From assembly GCA_026400325.1 (NCBI GenBank), contig JAPLPF010000204.1, forward strand, positions 1 to 41,498: a DNA stretch of 41,498 bases, given 5' to 3'. Below the pieces are notes generated by a model, which was not told the origin of the DNA, searched no databases, and was given only the letters and a program-made list of their open reading frames with translations. The translations under genes were made by a program, and so were the position numbers. Positions 1-8,292 of this stretch are shown piece after piece (within the stretch, counting starts at the first letter, position 1; each line of letters opens with the position of its first letter). The stretch is from Rhodobacterales bacterium (GTDB taxonomy: Bacteria; Pseudomonadota; Alphaproteobacteria; Rhodobacterales; Rhodobacteraceae).

Positions 1-31
1 AGGCCCATCCCCTGATCCGGAGTCTTCCGCC

Positions 32-1621
32 ATGACCGATGCCTCAACAGACCTGCCAGAAAACCATCAAGAGGGCACATCCGATCTCGACCGCCGCAGC
101 TTTCTTGCGGCATCGGGTGTCGCGGCGGCCTCTGGGCTGATCGGGCTCGGTCCGTTCGCAGCGGGCAAGGCCCTTGCCCAGACCTCTGGCACCGAGATCG
201 TGGACTGGACGGCAGACACCCTGTCGGGCCACATCAAGGCCAAGGATGTGTCCTGCCGTGAAGTGATGGAGGCCTACCTTGCCCAGATCGACCGGGTGAA
301 CCCCCAGGTCAACGCCATCGTCGCGCTGCAGGATCGTGAGGGTCTGCTGGCCCAGGCAGACGAACGCGACGCACAGCTTGCCCGTGGCGAATACCTGGGC
401 TGGATGCACGGGATGCCGCAGGCGATCAAGGATACGGCGCTGGCCAAGGGGATCAGCTACACCTCGGGCTCACCCATCCTCAAGGATTACATCGCCCCGG
501 TCGATTCCATCATCGTCGAGCGGGCGAAGGCGTCGGGCTGCATCATCATGGGCAAGACCAACGTGCCGGAATGGGCGCTGGGGTCGAACACCTTCAACCC
601 GATCTACGGGGCGACCGTGAACCCCTACAACCTCGCCAAGACGGTCGGCGGCAGCAGCGGCGGGGCAGCGGCGTCGCTTGCCTCGCACATGCTGCCGGTG
701 GCCGATGGCAGCGATTTTGCCGGGTCGATCCGCAACCCCTCGGCCTTCTGCAACATCTACGGCCTGCGCCCCACCGCAGGCATGGTGCCCTTCTGGCCCT
801 CGGACGAGCTTTTCGTCCAGCAGTTCGCGATCGAAGGGCCGATGGCTCGCACGGTCAGGGACGTGGCGATGCTGCTGTCGATCCAGGCCGGTAGCGACCC
901 CCGCGCGCCGCTTTCCGTCAACGTCGATGCCTCGATGTTCGCCGGGCCTCTGGAAGCCGACATGAAGGGCAAGAAGATCGCCTGGATGGGCGACTGGAAC
1001 GGCTATTTCGCGATGGACCCGGGCGTGATGGACGTCTGCAAGGCCAACCTCAAGACCTTTACCGACCTTGGCTGCGAGGTGGTCGAGGACGTGCCCGACT
1101 TCGACCCGGCCGAGCTTTGGGACACCTGGCTTACCCTGCGCGCCTGGATCATCGGCAACTACCTTGGCCATTACTACGCCGACCCGGCCCTGCGCCCGCT
1201 GATGAAGGAACCGGCCCAGTGGGAGGTGCAGCGGTCCTTCGGCCTCGCCTCGGACAAGGTGTTCGAGGCTTCGATGTCGCGCACCCGCTGGCACGGCGCG
1301 GTGAACGACTTCTTCGGCAAGTACGACTTCGCCCTTGCCCCGACCGCGCAGGTCTTCCCGTTCGACGTGACCACGCCCTATCCCACCACGGTCGGCGGCC
1401 GCGAAATGGAGACCTATCACCAGTGGATGGGGGTCGTGCTGCCATGGAGCCTCGCCGGAACGCCGGTGATGAACCTGCCCGCTGGCTTCAGCACTGACGG
1501 TCTGCCGATGGGCATGCAGCTGATCGCCAAGCGGCAGTCGGAGATGGCGGTTCTGCAAATGGCGCGGGCCTATGAACAGGCAACCGGCTGGGTCGAGAAG
1601 TATCCGGCGCCGGTCCGCTAA
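32..1621 (+). CDS. Tat-exported amidase (amidase signature family)
   Basis: Predicted 529-residue hydrolase of the amidase signature family, which cleaves amide bonds; the substrate cannot be read from sequence. Residues 20-50 form a twin-arginine signal (DRRSFLAASG, then a hydrophobic stretch ending in AQ), so the mature enzyme probably acts in the periplasm. The Ser-Ser-Lys catalytic set is visible: Lys133 (in QAIKDT), Ser208 in GGSSGG and Ser232 in FAGSIR, with the family's usual spacing of 24 residues between the serines. The length suits 6-aminohexanoate-cyclic-dimer-hydrolase-like and other secreted amidases. The ATG lies 31 bases into the window, so the promoter is out of view. It is transcribed in the same direction as ygfZ but 220 bases apart, and lies outside the photosynthesis genes. 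The family call is firm; the substrate is unknown. Confidence 0.9.
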   Translation: MTDASTDLPENHQEGTSDLDRRSFLAASGVAAASGLIGLGPFAAGKALAQTSGTEIVDWTADTLSGHIKAKDVSCREVMEAYLAQIDRVNPQVNAIVALQDREGLLAQADERDAQLARGEYLGWMHGMPQAIKDTALAKGISYTSGSPILKDYIAPVDSIIVERAKASGCIIMGKTNVPEWALGSNTFNPIYGATVNPYNLAKTVGGSSGGAAASLASHMLPVADGSDFAGSIRNPSAFCNIYGLRPTAGMVPFWPSDELFVQQFAIEGPMARTVRDVAMLLSIQAGSDPRAPLSVNVDASMFAGPLEADMKGKKIAWMGDWNGYFAMDPGVMDVCKANLKTFTDLGCEVVEDVPDFDPAELWDTWLTLRAWIIGNYLGHYYADPALRPLMKEPAQWEVQRSFGLASDKVFEASMSRTRWHGAVNDFFGKYDFALAPTAQVFPFDVTTPYPTTVGGREMETYHQWMGVVLPWSLAGTPVMNLPAGFSTDGLPMGMQLIAKRQSEMAVLQMARAYEQATGWVEKYPAPVR

Positions 1622-1684
1622 ACCCTGTCTGACGCAGGTAGAAGCATCAGGCAGGCTTCAGCCCCCTACCGGTCGCCGGTCTTT

Positions 1685-1711
1685 CGACAAAACCGCAGGC
1701 CAGTTTTGTCG
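1685..1711. terminator. Perfect inverted repeat after the amidase gene
   Basis: CGACAAAAC at 1685-1693 pairs perfectly with GTTTTGTCG at 1703-1711 around a 9-base loop, 64 bases past the amidase stop. There is no clean T run after it, so a role as a transcription end or mRNA 3' stabiliser is inferred. The rest of the 1622-1841 gap shows nothing else recognisable. Confidence 0.4.
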
Positions 1712-1841
1712 GACAGGCTTCAAGAGGCAATGTCGTGGCGGCAAGGGCTGTGGTCCGGAACGGCAACCAGGCCTCTGCTGCCCGAGGGTGCTGAACATCT
1801 GGTCCTTCCCCCGGGCGCCGCGGCAGCCTAAGGTTGCCCGC

Positions 1842-2639
1842 ATGACCCAAGGCGAAGCTGCCCCCGACCGTACCGTCTGGTCCCTGACCGGCAAGGATGC
1901 CTTGACCTTCCTGCAAGGGCTGGTCACGAACGATCTCCGCCCGCTTGACGCAGGGCCCGGAATCGTGTGGACCGCGCTTCTTACCCCACAGGGCAAGTAT
2001 CTGGCCGATTTCTTCGTGCTCCGCCGGGCCGGGGGCGAGCTTCTGATCGACATCACCACGGTCCTGGCCCCAGCGACCCTGCGCCGGTTGACGATGTACC
2101 GCCTGCGCGCCGATGTGCAGATTGCCGCCACGGCCCTGCATGTCCAGCGCGGGCTTGGCCAGACCCCGCCCGACGCCCCGTCTGATGCCCTCGCCGACCC
2201 CCGACACCCGGCGCTCGGCTGGCGGGCCTGGCGCGCGGAACCGGGCACCCCACCCGTCATCGACTGGGACAGGATCCGCGTGGCGCATGTCATCCCTGAA
2301 AGCGGAACCGAGCTTTTGCCGGATGAAAGCTACATCCTGGAAGCCGGGTTCGAACGGCTGCATGGCGTCGATTTCCGCAAGGGCTGCTATGTCGGCCAGG
2401 AAGTTACCGCCCGGATGAAACACAAGACCGAATTGCGCAAAGGCCTCGCCCGCGTGTCGGTCAAAGGCAAGGCGTCGGCCGGCACCGAGATTCTGGCTGA
2501 CGGCAAGCCTGCCGGGCAGCTTTTCACGCGGTCAGGCGATCAGGCCATCGCCTATCTGCGCTTTGACCGCGCGGACGCAACGCTGACTGCGGGTGCTGCG
2601 TCGCTCCAGCTTGACCCAACCTCGCCGGGGCCAACCTGA
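1842..2639 (+). CDS. ygfZ: YgfZ/GcvT-like folate-binding protein
   Basis: A 265-residue protein of the YgfZ family, tetrahydrofolate-binding relatives of GcvT that help maintain or repair certain Fe-S cluster enzymes in the cytoplasm. The N-terminus has the family phrase LTGKDALTFLQGLVTNDL. Near residue 180 is the signature KGCYVGQEVTARMKHK, whose cysteine is the conserved functional residue. The frame stays open upstream to 1572, but the family begins where the ATG at 1842 lies, so that start is used. The downstream gene converges and stops 4 bases away. Nothing is unusual in length or composition. Confidence 0.88.
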   Translation: MTQGEAAPDRTVWSLTGKDALTFLQGLVTNDLRPLDAGPGIVWTALLTPQGKYLADFFVLRRAGGELLIDITTVLAPATLRRLTMYRLRADVQIAATALHVQRGLGQTPPDAPSDALADPRHPALGWRAWRAEPGTPPVIDWDRIRVAHVIPESGTELLPDESYILEAGFERLHGVDFRKGCYVGQEVTARMKHKTELRKGLARVSVKGKASAGTEILADGKPAGQLFTRSGDQAIAYLRFDRADATLTAGAASLQLDPTSPGPT

Positions 2640-2643
2640 CCAC

Positions 2644-2925
2644 TCAGCCCTTCGGGTCCCGCCAGCGATTGATCAATTCGTGCTCGATGGCCTTGAAGCC
2701 GAAGTACAGAACCAGCGCAAGCACAGCCTTTACGCCGATTTCAAGCGCCTGCAAAAGCCCGCCCTCGGCAATCGCCATCGGGCCGAACTTGGTCAGGAAG
2801 GCAAGGTTGGCCATCGCAAGATTGAACAACCCGAACGAGATCCATGCCAGAAGGGCGGCTGAAATCCCCATTGCCGCAAAAAGAACTAGCCAGTGATAGC
2901 TGGAAAGGTAAAGCCATCGGGCCAA
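2644..2925 (-). CDS. Small integral membrane protein
   Basis: About 93 residues with three hydrophobic segments (roughly residues 9-33, 36-55 and 62-82) and a basic C-terminus ending RWRDPKG. I do not recognise a named family. A TTG at 2925 is chosen as the start because AAAGGA lies 7 bases upstream; the frame also opens at a TTG at 2958 that overlaps the efp stop, but that extension has no ribosome site. It sits directly downstream of efp on the same strand and is probably cotranscribed with it. A function cannot be assigned. Confidence 0.6.
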   Translation of the reverse strand: MARWLYLSSYHWLVLFAAMGISAALLAWISFGLFNLAMANLAFLTKFGPMAIAEGGLLQALEIGVKAVLALVLYFGFKAIEHELINRWRDPKG

Positions 2926-2954
2926 GTGGTGTTCCTTTCCGGGGACCAGGGGGC

Positions 2955-3518
2955 TCAAGCCCGTTCAGAATATTCCATCAACTCGGTATGGACCACGATC
3001 ACCTCATCAATGTTGATGAAGGGCGGCACCATGATCCGCACGCCATTGTCCAGCACCGCCGGCTTGTAGGATTTGCTGGCAGTCTGGCCGTTCTGCACCG
3101 GCTCGGTTTCAACCACGCGACAGGTGACTTTCTGCGGAATCGTCACGTTCAGGGGTTCTTCGCCGAAATACTGGACTGACACGGTCATCCCGTCCTGCAG
3201 GAACGGTCTGCGATCCCCCAAAAGCTCGGCATCAAGCTCGATCTGCTCATAGGTCTCACTGTCCATGAACACCAGCCGACCGTCGGTTTCATACAGGAAC
3301 TGCTGGTCCTTCATCTCAAGCTCGACCTGCTCGACCTTGTCTTCCGACCGGAAGCGTTCGTTCAGCTTGCGGCCATCACGCAGGTTCGTCAACTCCACCT
3401 GCGCAAAAGCGCCGCCCTTGCCGGGCTTGACATGGTTCACCTTGACCGAGGCCCAGAGACCGCCATCATGTTCCACAATGGTTCCGGGGCGGATTTCGTT
3501 TCCGTTGATCTTCGGCAT
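2955..3518 (-). CDS. efp: Translation elongation factor P
   Basis: A 187-residue elongation factor P, which binds stalled ribosomes near the E site and promotes peptide-bond formation at polyproline stretches. The start [22 protein letters not shown], the KPGKGGAF loop and the C-terminal domain ([18 protein letters not shown] through [14 protein letters not shown]) are all typical, and the length is the family norm. The KPGKGGAF loop carries the lysine that is modified in many bacteria. It is transcribed away from the plus-strand gene at 3737, with a 218-base gap that must hold both promoters; I could not place them. A housekeeping gene outside the PGC proper. Confidence 0.97.
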   Translation of the reverse strand: MPKINGNEIRPGTIVEHDGGLWASVKVNHVKPGKGGAFAQVELTNLRDGRKLNERFRSEDKVEQVELEMKDQQFLYETDGRLVFMDSETYEQIELDAELLGDRRPFLQDGMTVSVQYFGEEPLNVTIPQKVTCRVVETEPVQNGQTASKSYKPAVLDNGVRIMVPPFINIDEVIVVHTELMEYSERA

Positions 3519-3736
3519 GGGACGGACAAGGCCTTCGCGGATTGGTTGAAAAAGACTGAACGGCCCCTATATCTGCGATAAGTGGCCCCGGCAATACGAC
3601 TATATGCAGTAGCGCTTCTGACAAGCCATGCAGCCAGTGCATAGCCGTTATTCGAAACATGAAGCCCCGAATCGTGATCAAATCGTTACAACCGTCGAAC
3701 GCAGAAAAAGACAAGAGCAAGAACAAGGACCGACCG

Positions 3737-4063
3737 ATGTTTGATTCCATCGACAGCACTGCCTTCAACTTCGAACAAGGCCAGCGTTCGCGCAAGCTGT
3801 TCGCCGCCGTGGTTCTGGCCGCGCTGGATGACGCCATTGCCGATGACAAGAAATATGGCAACGGACCAGACCAGATCGCCCGCTGGGCGCGGTCGCGTGA
3901 CGGGCGTGAAGTACTGTCCTGCGCTGGGATCGACCCGAACGAGCGGGTCGTGAAGGGTCTGATGGAGTTTGTCGGCAAGGGCGTGCGCACCTCGGTGGCC
4001 CTCAGCCGCGAAGAGTCGGAACGCCGCCACCTGCTTGAGGCTGACCAGGCAGAAGCTGCCTGA
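3737..4063 (+). CDS. Small conserved alphaproteobacterial protein (DUF6280-like)
   Basis: A 108-residue soluble protein starting MFDSIDSTAFNFEQGQRSRKL. It resembles a small family common in Rhodobacteraceae and annotated as a domain of unknown function (DUF6280 by recollection). It is mostly helical and mixed-charge, with no signal peptide or membrane segment. The frame is open upstream to 3659, but the ATG at 3737 is preferred: an AAGGAC sequence lies 8 bases before it and the family begins there. A strong terminator follows at 4092. No function can be given. Confidence 0.75.
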   Translation: MFDSIDSTAFNFEQGQRSRKLFAAVVLAALDDAIADDKKYGNGPDQIARWARSRDGREVLSCAGIDPNERVVKGLMEFVGKGVRTSVALSREESERRHLLEADQAEAA

Positions 4064-4091
4064 TCCCGCGGACTGTCAAATTGCACCAAGG

Positions 4092-4129
4092 AAAAGACGC
4101 GCCCCGCTGTGGCGCGTCTTTTGCTTTTC
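4092..4129 (+). terminator. Rho-independent terminator
   Basis: AAAAGACGCGCC at 4092-4103 pairs perfectly with GGCGCGTCTTTT at 4111-4122 around a 7-base loop, followed by more T residues (TTTTGCTTTT). It lies 28 bases after the stop of the 3737 gene and 18 bases before the convergent gene at 4148. The A-rich left arm lets it work on both strands. Confidence 0.9.
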
Positions 4130-4147
4130 CGGCGCCCGGCCCTGTGG

Positions 4148-4891
4148 TCAGTCCAGGGAACGGGCCGTCAGGGCACGGTTGATTTCGGCCCGCACGAGCT
4201 TGCGGACATTGTGGGTGATCCGCTCGCCCAATGCGCCCTTCAGCTCTTCCCGGATCAGCTGGCGGATGATGTCGTGCAGGGCAGCTTCGTCCAGAACGGT
4301 CAGCGGGTTTCCGTCCGTATCAGTCAGCGTCTGCGGCATTGTCGACACCGGAGGGACCGGGTCAGATATCCGCTCCGGCCCGGGCTTGCCGGGTGACATG
4401 GCCGGAAAGGGCACCACCGGGCTTGGCCCGGCGCTGTTCCAGTCGGGCTGGAACTCGGCCGCGACCTCGGCACCCGCTTCTGCCCCCTCGTCCGCCATAT
4501 CTTCGGGCGATGTCACAAGTTCAGCCTCTTCGACGGCAAGCGCAAGTTCTGCCAGGGCCGTGTCAGGGTCCGACCAAAGATCGTCCTCCCAGTCCTCCTC
4601 GACATCGACGGCCATGGCCGCTTCCTGCGGATCTGCGACAATAGGTTCGGCTTTTCCAGAGTCAGGACCGGCATCCTCTTCAACGGCGCGTTCGGTCAGG
4701 ATAAGCGGCGCGGCGTCGGTCGCTTCGGCGACAACGCGCAAGGACGGGGTCAGCACAAGCCGTTCCGTGACCGCACCCGGCGCACCCGGCCTCTGCCGGA
4801 CGTCAACCGACACAAGCCTGCGGACCGATGAGACGACATCCTCGATCTCGTTGGAACTGAGCGGCCCTGACATCTGTGTCCCGTCGTTCAT
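4148..4891 (-). CDS. Acidic protein with a C-terminal amphipathic helix region
   Basis: About 247 residues. The middle (roughly 90-190) is rich in Glu, Asp, Ala and Pro and is probably disordered. The last 45 residues (ALHDIIRQLIREELKGALGE, then ITHNVRKLVRAEINRAL) form an amphipathic helical segment. That layout recalls the DUF2497/PopZ pole-organising proteins of alphaproteobacteria, but similarity is only general and the homology is unproven. The start is uncertain: ATGs at 4891 and 4873 and a TTG at 4909 are possible. It follows the TolC-type gene on the same strand with a 79-base gap. Function unknown. Confidence 0.6.
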   Translation of the reverse strand: MNDGTQMSGPLSSNEIEDVVSSVRRLVSVDVRQRPGAPGAVTERLVLTPSLRVVAEATDAAPLILTERAVEEDAGPDSGKAEPIVADPQEAAMAVDVEEDWEDDLWSDPDTALAELALAVEEAELVTSPEDMADEGAEAGAEVAAEFQPDWNSAGPSPVVPFPAMSPGKPGPERISDPVPPVSTMPQTLTDTDGNPLTVLDEAALHDIIRQLIREELKGALGERITHNVRKLVRAEINRALTARSLD

Positions 4892-4970
4892 TGCCACGAT
4901 CCAGATCAACGTAACCCGCCAACCGCATGTGCGGCAACGTCTTTCTTGTCGGCTGTCCCGAAAGGGAGTG

Positions 4971-6326
4971 TCAGTTGCCGATCTTTTTCAGAATGCGGTC
5001 AAGCTTTGCGCCCTGGACCGAGTGGGCTGGCGCATTCTTCACCGCATTGAAATAGGCTTCGGGATCATAGGTCGGAATGCCAAGCTGCAGATGATTCACA
5101 GTCAGCAGCCCCATCGAGGCCAGCACAAGATACACGCCGACATAGCGCTGCGCCACGGCCTCAAGCCGGGCATTCTTGGCGTCCAGAAGTTCCTGCTCGG
5201 CGTCCAGCACGTCAAGGGTGGTACGGGCACCAACTTCGGCCTCCTGACGCACGCCATCGAAAGCGGTCTGCGCTGCGTTGATCTGCTGATCCGTGGCTTC
5301 GATCGACGCGAAGGACACGTTCAGGTTGGCCCAGGCGACGCCCACGTTCTGCATCACCAGCACAGCTGTCTGCTGCAGAGCGGCGCGTGCGGCGTCCTTG
5401 CCGGCAATGGCCTGGCGCTGCAGGGCCGAGATCCGGCCCCCTGCGTAAAGCGTCTGGTTCATTGTCAGCCCGATGCTTTGGGTATCAAGACCCAGATCGT
5501 CGCGGCGGAGTGTAACCCCTGCCCCGACCGTCGGCAGGCGCGCGGCCTCGGCGAGCGCGACCTGCAGGTCAGAGACCGTCACCAGTTGCTGCGCTTGCCG
5601 GATCGACGGGTTGGTATTGCGGGCGACTTCCTGTGCCTCCTCCAGCGTGCGTGGCAACGCAGGCAAGGTTGGCAGTTCGCGAAGCGTGCCAGGGTAGCCG
5701 CCGGTCGCCGCCTTGTATGCCTCGCGCGCGACAAGAAGCGTGCCCTCGGCAACTGCAAGCTGCGCGTTCGACCCGGCAAGACGCGACTCGGCAATCGCCA
5801 CATCAGTGCGGGTGTTCTCTCCCACCTCGAAGCGGGCTTCGGCGGCACGCAGCTCTTCCGTGATCAGGCGCAAGTTGTTCTGGCGCAGCAGGACAACCTC
5901 TTGCGCCACACGCACATCGGCAAAGGCCTGAACGGCAGCCAGAAGCACTTGCTGCTCAACGGCAATCAGTGCCTGCCGGGTTGCCAGGACACTGCGCCCG
6001 AAATCAAGCAGGGTCAGCTCGGCGCTAAGCGTCAAGGACGCGCTCAACCCCTCGACGGTGGTCCGCCCGAAAGCGGTCGCAAGGTCGGCCTTGCTCCAAC
6101 CGGCCTGGGCCGTATAGGCTACCACCGGGCGCAAGGACGATACGGCCACTGCCACATCTTCGTCGGCGGCCCGCAACACGGCGCGGTTCTGTTCCAGAAG
6201 GTTGGAGTTTCGATACGCGGCAATAAGGGCATCCGTCAGACTTTGCGCCCCCGCCATGGGTGCCGCAGCCGACCCTGCCAGAACCCCAGCCAGAACCACC
6301 GTGACCGCTTGAAGCCAAGCCCGCAT
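4971..6326 (-). CDS. tolC: TolC-family outer-membrane efflux channel
   Basis: A 451-residue outer-membrane channel for type I secretion or tripartite efflux. The ATG at 6326 opens a signal peptide (MRAWLQAVTVVLAGVLAG, cleaved near AGAQS). The mature part shows the two internally repeated TolC halves: LTDALIAAYRNSNLLEQNRAV early and GVTLRRDDLGLDTQSIGLTM mid-protein, with long helices such as VGARTTLDVLDAEQELLDAK. The length matches TolC. The frame runs 52 codons further upstream, but that part lacks signal-peptide character. No fusion or pump protein lies beside it, so its partner is elsewhere. The call is firm at family level. Confidence 0.92.
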   Translation of the reverse strand: MRAWLQAVTVVLAGVLAGSAAAPMAGAQSLTDALIAAYRNSNLLEQNRAVLRAADEDVAVAVSSLRPVVAYTAQAGWSKADLATAFGRTTVEGLSASLTLSAELTLLDFGRSVLATRQALIAVEQQVLLAAVQAFADVRVAQEVVLLRQNNLRLITEELRAAEARFEVGENTRTDVAIAESRLAGSNAQLAVAEGTLLVAREAYKAATGGYPGTLRELPTLPALPRTLEEAQEVARNTNPSIRQAQQLVTVSDLQVALAEAARLPTVGAGVTLRRDDLGLDTQSIGLTMNQTLYAGGRISALQRQAIAGKDAARAALQQTAVLVMQNVGVAWANLNVSFASIEATDQQINAAQTAFDGVRQEAEVGARTTLDVLDAEQELLDAKNARLEAVAQRYVGVYLVLASMGLLTVNHLQLGIPTYDPEAYFNAVKNAPAHSVQGAKLDRILKKIGN

Positions 6327-6426
6327 GCCAAACAACCCCTCATTTGCCCGCCACCTGCCGCGGGCGATCCGTTTCTTGGTCCGGACGGGCAAGACTGCGC
6401 CCGGGACGGACAGAGTCCCTTCGGAC

Positions 6427-7080
6427 CTAAAGCGAAAACACCCGCGCCTTGCCGAACCCGGCAAGAACCGGGGCAGCGGCATTGAACACCGGGCGCCAGG
6501 TTACGTGGCCGTCGTTCTTGAAGCCGATCATGGCGACCCCAAGCGCACCGTCCATGAATACGGCGCCGACCCGCCCACCCTCACGCAATTGGGCTGCCAG
6601 CGCCTGTGGAAACTGCTCGACACCGCCCTGCACGGTGATCACATCGTAAGGGGCGTGCTTTGCAGCCCCGGAGGCAAGCGGAGCATGAACGACAAGTGCG
6701 TTGTCCACGCCCTCTTGCGAAAGGATGCGCCCGGCCTCGGCGGCAAGCGACTCGTCTTCCTCCACCGCCACGACCGTATCGGCCAGCCGGGCGATCACCG
6801 CTGCCGAATACCCAAGGCCACAACCCAGATCGAGAACCATTTCGTCTGGCTGAATGTCCAGCGCATCCAGAAGCTTGGCCAGCGAACGGGCCTCCAGCAC
6901 CACACGACCCTGGCCGATGTCGAGGTTCTCGCCGACATAGGCGACGTCGCGCTGGCCGTCGGGAACGTAGGTCTCGCGCGGGACCGTGAGCATCGCGTCG
7001 ATGATCGGAAACTTGGTCACATCAGACGGGCGGACCTGCGTATCCACCATCATGACCCGGCGGTTTTCGAACTCGCTCAT
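6427..7080 (-). CDS. pcm: Protein-L-isoaspartate O-methyltransferase-like protein
   Basis: A 217-residue SAM-dependent methyltransferase of the Pcm family, which methylates isoaspartyl residues in damaged proteins. N-terminal MVDTQVRPSDVTKFPIIDAM is the short alphaproteobacterial form. The SAM motif MVLDLGCGLGYSAAVIARLA lies at about residues 90-110, with AVEEDESLAAEA as motif post-I. The glycine-rich PDVGEN-type loop is replaced by AYVGENLDIGQGR. It sits 100 bases upstream of the TolC-type gene and probably shares its operon; in related bacteria Pcm-like genes often precede tolC. Whether it still repairs proteins is not shown by the sequence. Confidence 0.85.
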   Translation of the reverse strand: MSEFENRRVMMVDTQVRPSDVTKFPIIDAMLTVPRETYVPDGQRDVAYVGENLDIGQGRVVLEARSLAKLLDALDIQPDEMVLDLGCGLGYSAAVIARLADTVVAVEEDESLAAEAGRILSQEGVDNALVVHAPLASGAAKHAPYDVITVQGGVEQFPQALAAQLREGGRVGAVFMDGALGVAMIGFKNDGHVTWRPVFNAAAPVLAGFGKARVFSL

Positions 7081-7133
7081 TCTGGACCCGTCAGTATACT
7101 TCTGCTCTGCTCATGGTTTGCCATAGAAACCGG

Positions 7134-7159
7134 GGGATCGCAATCGGGGATCGCAATCA
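7134..7159. repeat. 13-bp tandem direct repeat
   Basis: GGGATCGCAATC occurs twice head to tail (7134-7145 and 7147-7158) in the leader upstream of the Pcm-like gene. It could be a regulatory direct repeat or a local duplication; nothing else identifies it. Confidence 0.45.
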
Positions 7160-7242
7160 GGCTGGCACCTGCACAACGCAAGTGGCGCTGTGTCAACGCC
7201 TCTCCGTAGTCCCGCGCAAGACCTTCGGGGCCGACTTTCCTG

Positions 7243-8235
7243 TCAGATGTCCGGCCCGTCCGCCTTGGAGCTTTCGGGCGTCCAGCCGACCGCCTTTTCC
7301 CCAAGAAGCCGGAACTTGGTCGAAGCCCGGGTCAGCCGACCGCGCCACTCGGGCGTGGGTTCCTGGCCTTCGGTGACCTTGAAGAATACCTGCAGAAGAC
7401 AGGCTACCGCAAAGGGCTCGATCAGCGCGGCCTTGACTGCCCAGGCAAAGACCACGGCAAAGACGAACATCCCGGCGCTGCCGTCGCCGGGCAAAAGCCA
7501 GACCACTGCGGCGGCTGGTCCCAGCATCACCAGAAATACCAGTACCGACAGCACCCAGGTGATCAGCGTCAGCCAGGCCGCCGCCACCAGCATCGGCCGC
7601 GTGTTCTGCGCATAAAGGACCAGCCCGTCATGCGCCGCTTCCCAGGCATTTTCCGATCGCGTGCGGATCGCGTGGCCAAGGATCACCTCGTCCACCAGCC
7701 CCACCGCCAGCCGAAGATAGGCCCGCAACACCCCCGCCAGCCGGTCAAGCCCGGGGATCGGGATGAAGGCCATCAACCCTTCAAGCAGCCCGGTGATCAC
7801 CGTGACCACCCCCTTGATCAGCCGGTCCAGAGCGAACAGCGCCGATGCCTGGCCGAACCGGTCTGTCACAACCGTTCGGGCATAGGCGATCTGACCCTGC
7901 CCCCCCGGAATGGGTCCGTCTGGACGTGGCGTGTCGTCCAGAAGCTCGACCATGACCGCGATATGGCCGGCCTTCACCAGATAAAGGATGTAGTCGCGGA
8001 AGAAGAAGATCACGCCCGCCGTCAGGCCAAAGCCAAGGGTTCCCCCCCAGAACGTGCTGGTGGCCTGAAATTCGTCATCTCCGAACACGCCGATACCATA
8101 GCCGACCCCCGCGCCGGTTCCGGTCATCAGGACCAGTGCAACGGCAATGCCGAAATAGACGACCACACGGAACAGGATGAAGGGCGCTGTGCGCAACATC
8201 AGGCTCAAAGCCTTGGAAACACTGAAATCCCACAT
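7243..8235 (-). CDS. Polytopic membrane protein, function unknown
   Basis: A 330-residue inner-membrane protein with about six hydrophobic segments: near residues 20-45, 60-80, 130-160 (LIKGVVTVITGLLEGLMAFI), 215-245, 250-280 and 285-305. Homologues occur beside dxs in Rhodobacter-type clusters, from memory, but no function is known to me. The ATG at 8235 (MWDFSVSKALSLMLRTAPFI) is chosen over an open stretch up to 8289 because the protein looks complete from there. The dxs stop is 57 bases upstream on the same strand, so it may be cotranscribed with dxs. No catalytic motif is visible. Confidence 0.75.
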   Translation of the reverse strand: MWDFSVSKALSLMLRTAPFILFRVVVYFGIAVALVLMTGTGAGVGYGIGVFGDDEFQATSTFWGGTLGFGLTAGVIFFFRDYILYLVKAGHIAVMVELLDDTPRPDGPIPGGQGQIAYARTVVTDRFGQASALFALDRLIKGVVTVITGLLEGLMAFIPIPGLDRLAGVLRAYLRLAVGLVDEVILGHAIRTRSENAWEAAHDGLVLYAQNTRPMLVAAAWLTLITWVLSVLVFLVMLGPAAAVVWLLPGDGSAGMFVFAVVFAWAVKAALIEPFAVACLLQVFFKVTEGQEPTPEWRGRLTRASTKFRLLGEKAVGWTPESSKADGPDI

Positions 8236-8292
8236 GCAAAACCCCTGGACACCCACCGTCACGGTGACCGGCAGGCGCAATAAATGCAAGCG

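Noticed and set aside
3969-6485. An 838-codon plus-strand open frame
   Set aside because: It is antisense to the acidic-protein and TolC genes, with no ribosome site or family resemblance; long antisense frames are expected at this GC content.
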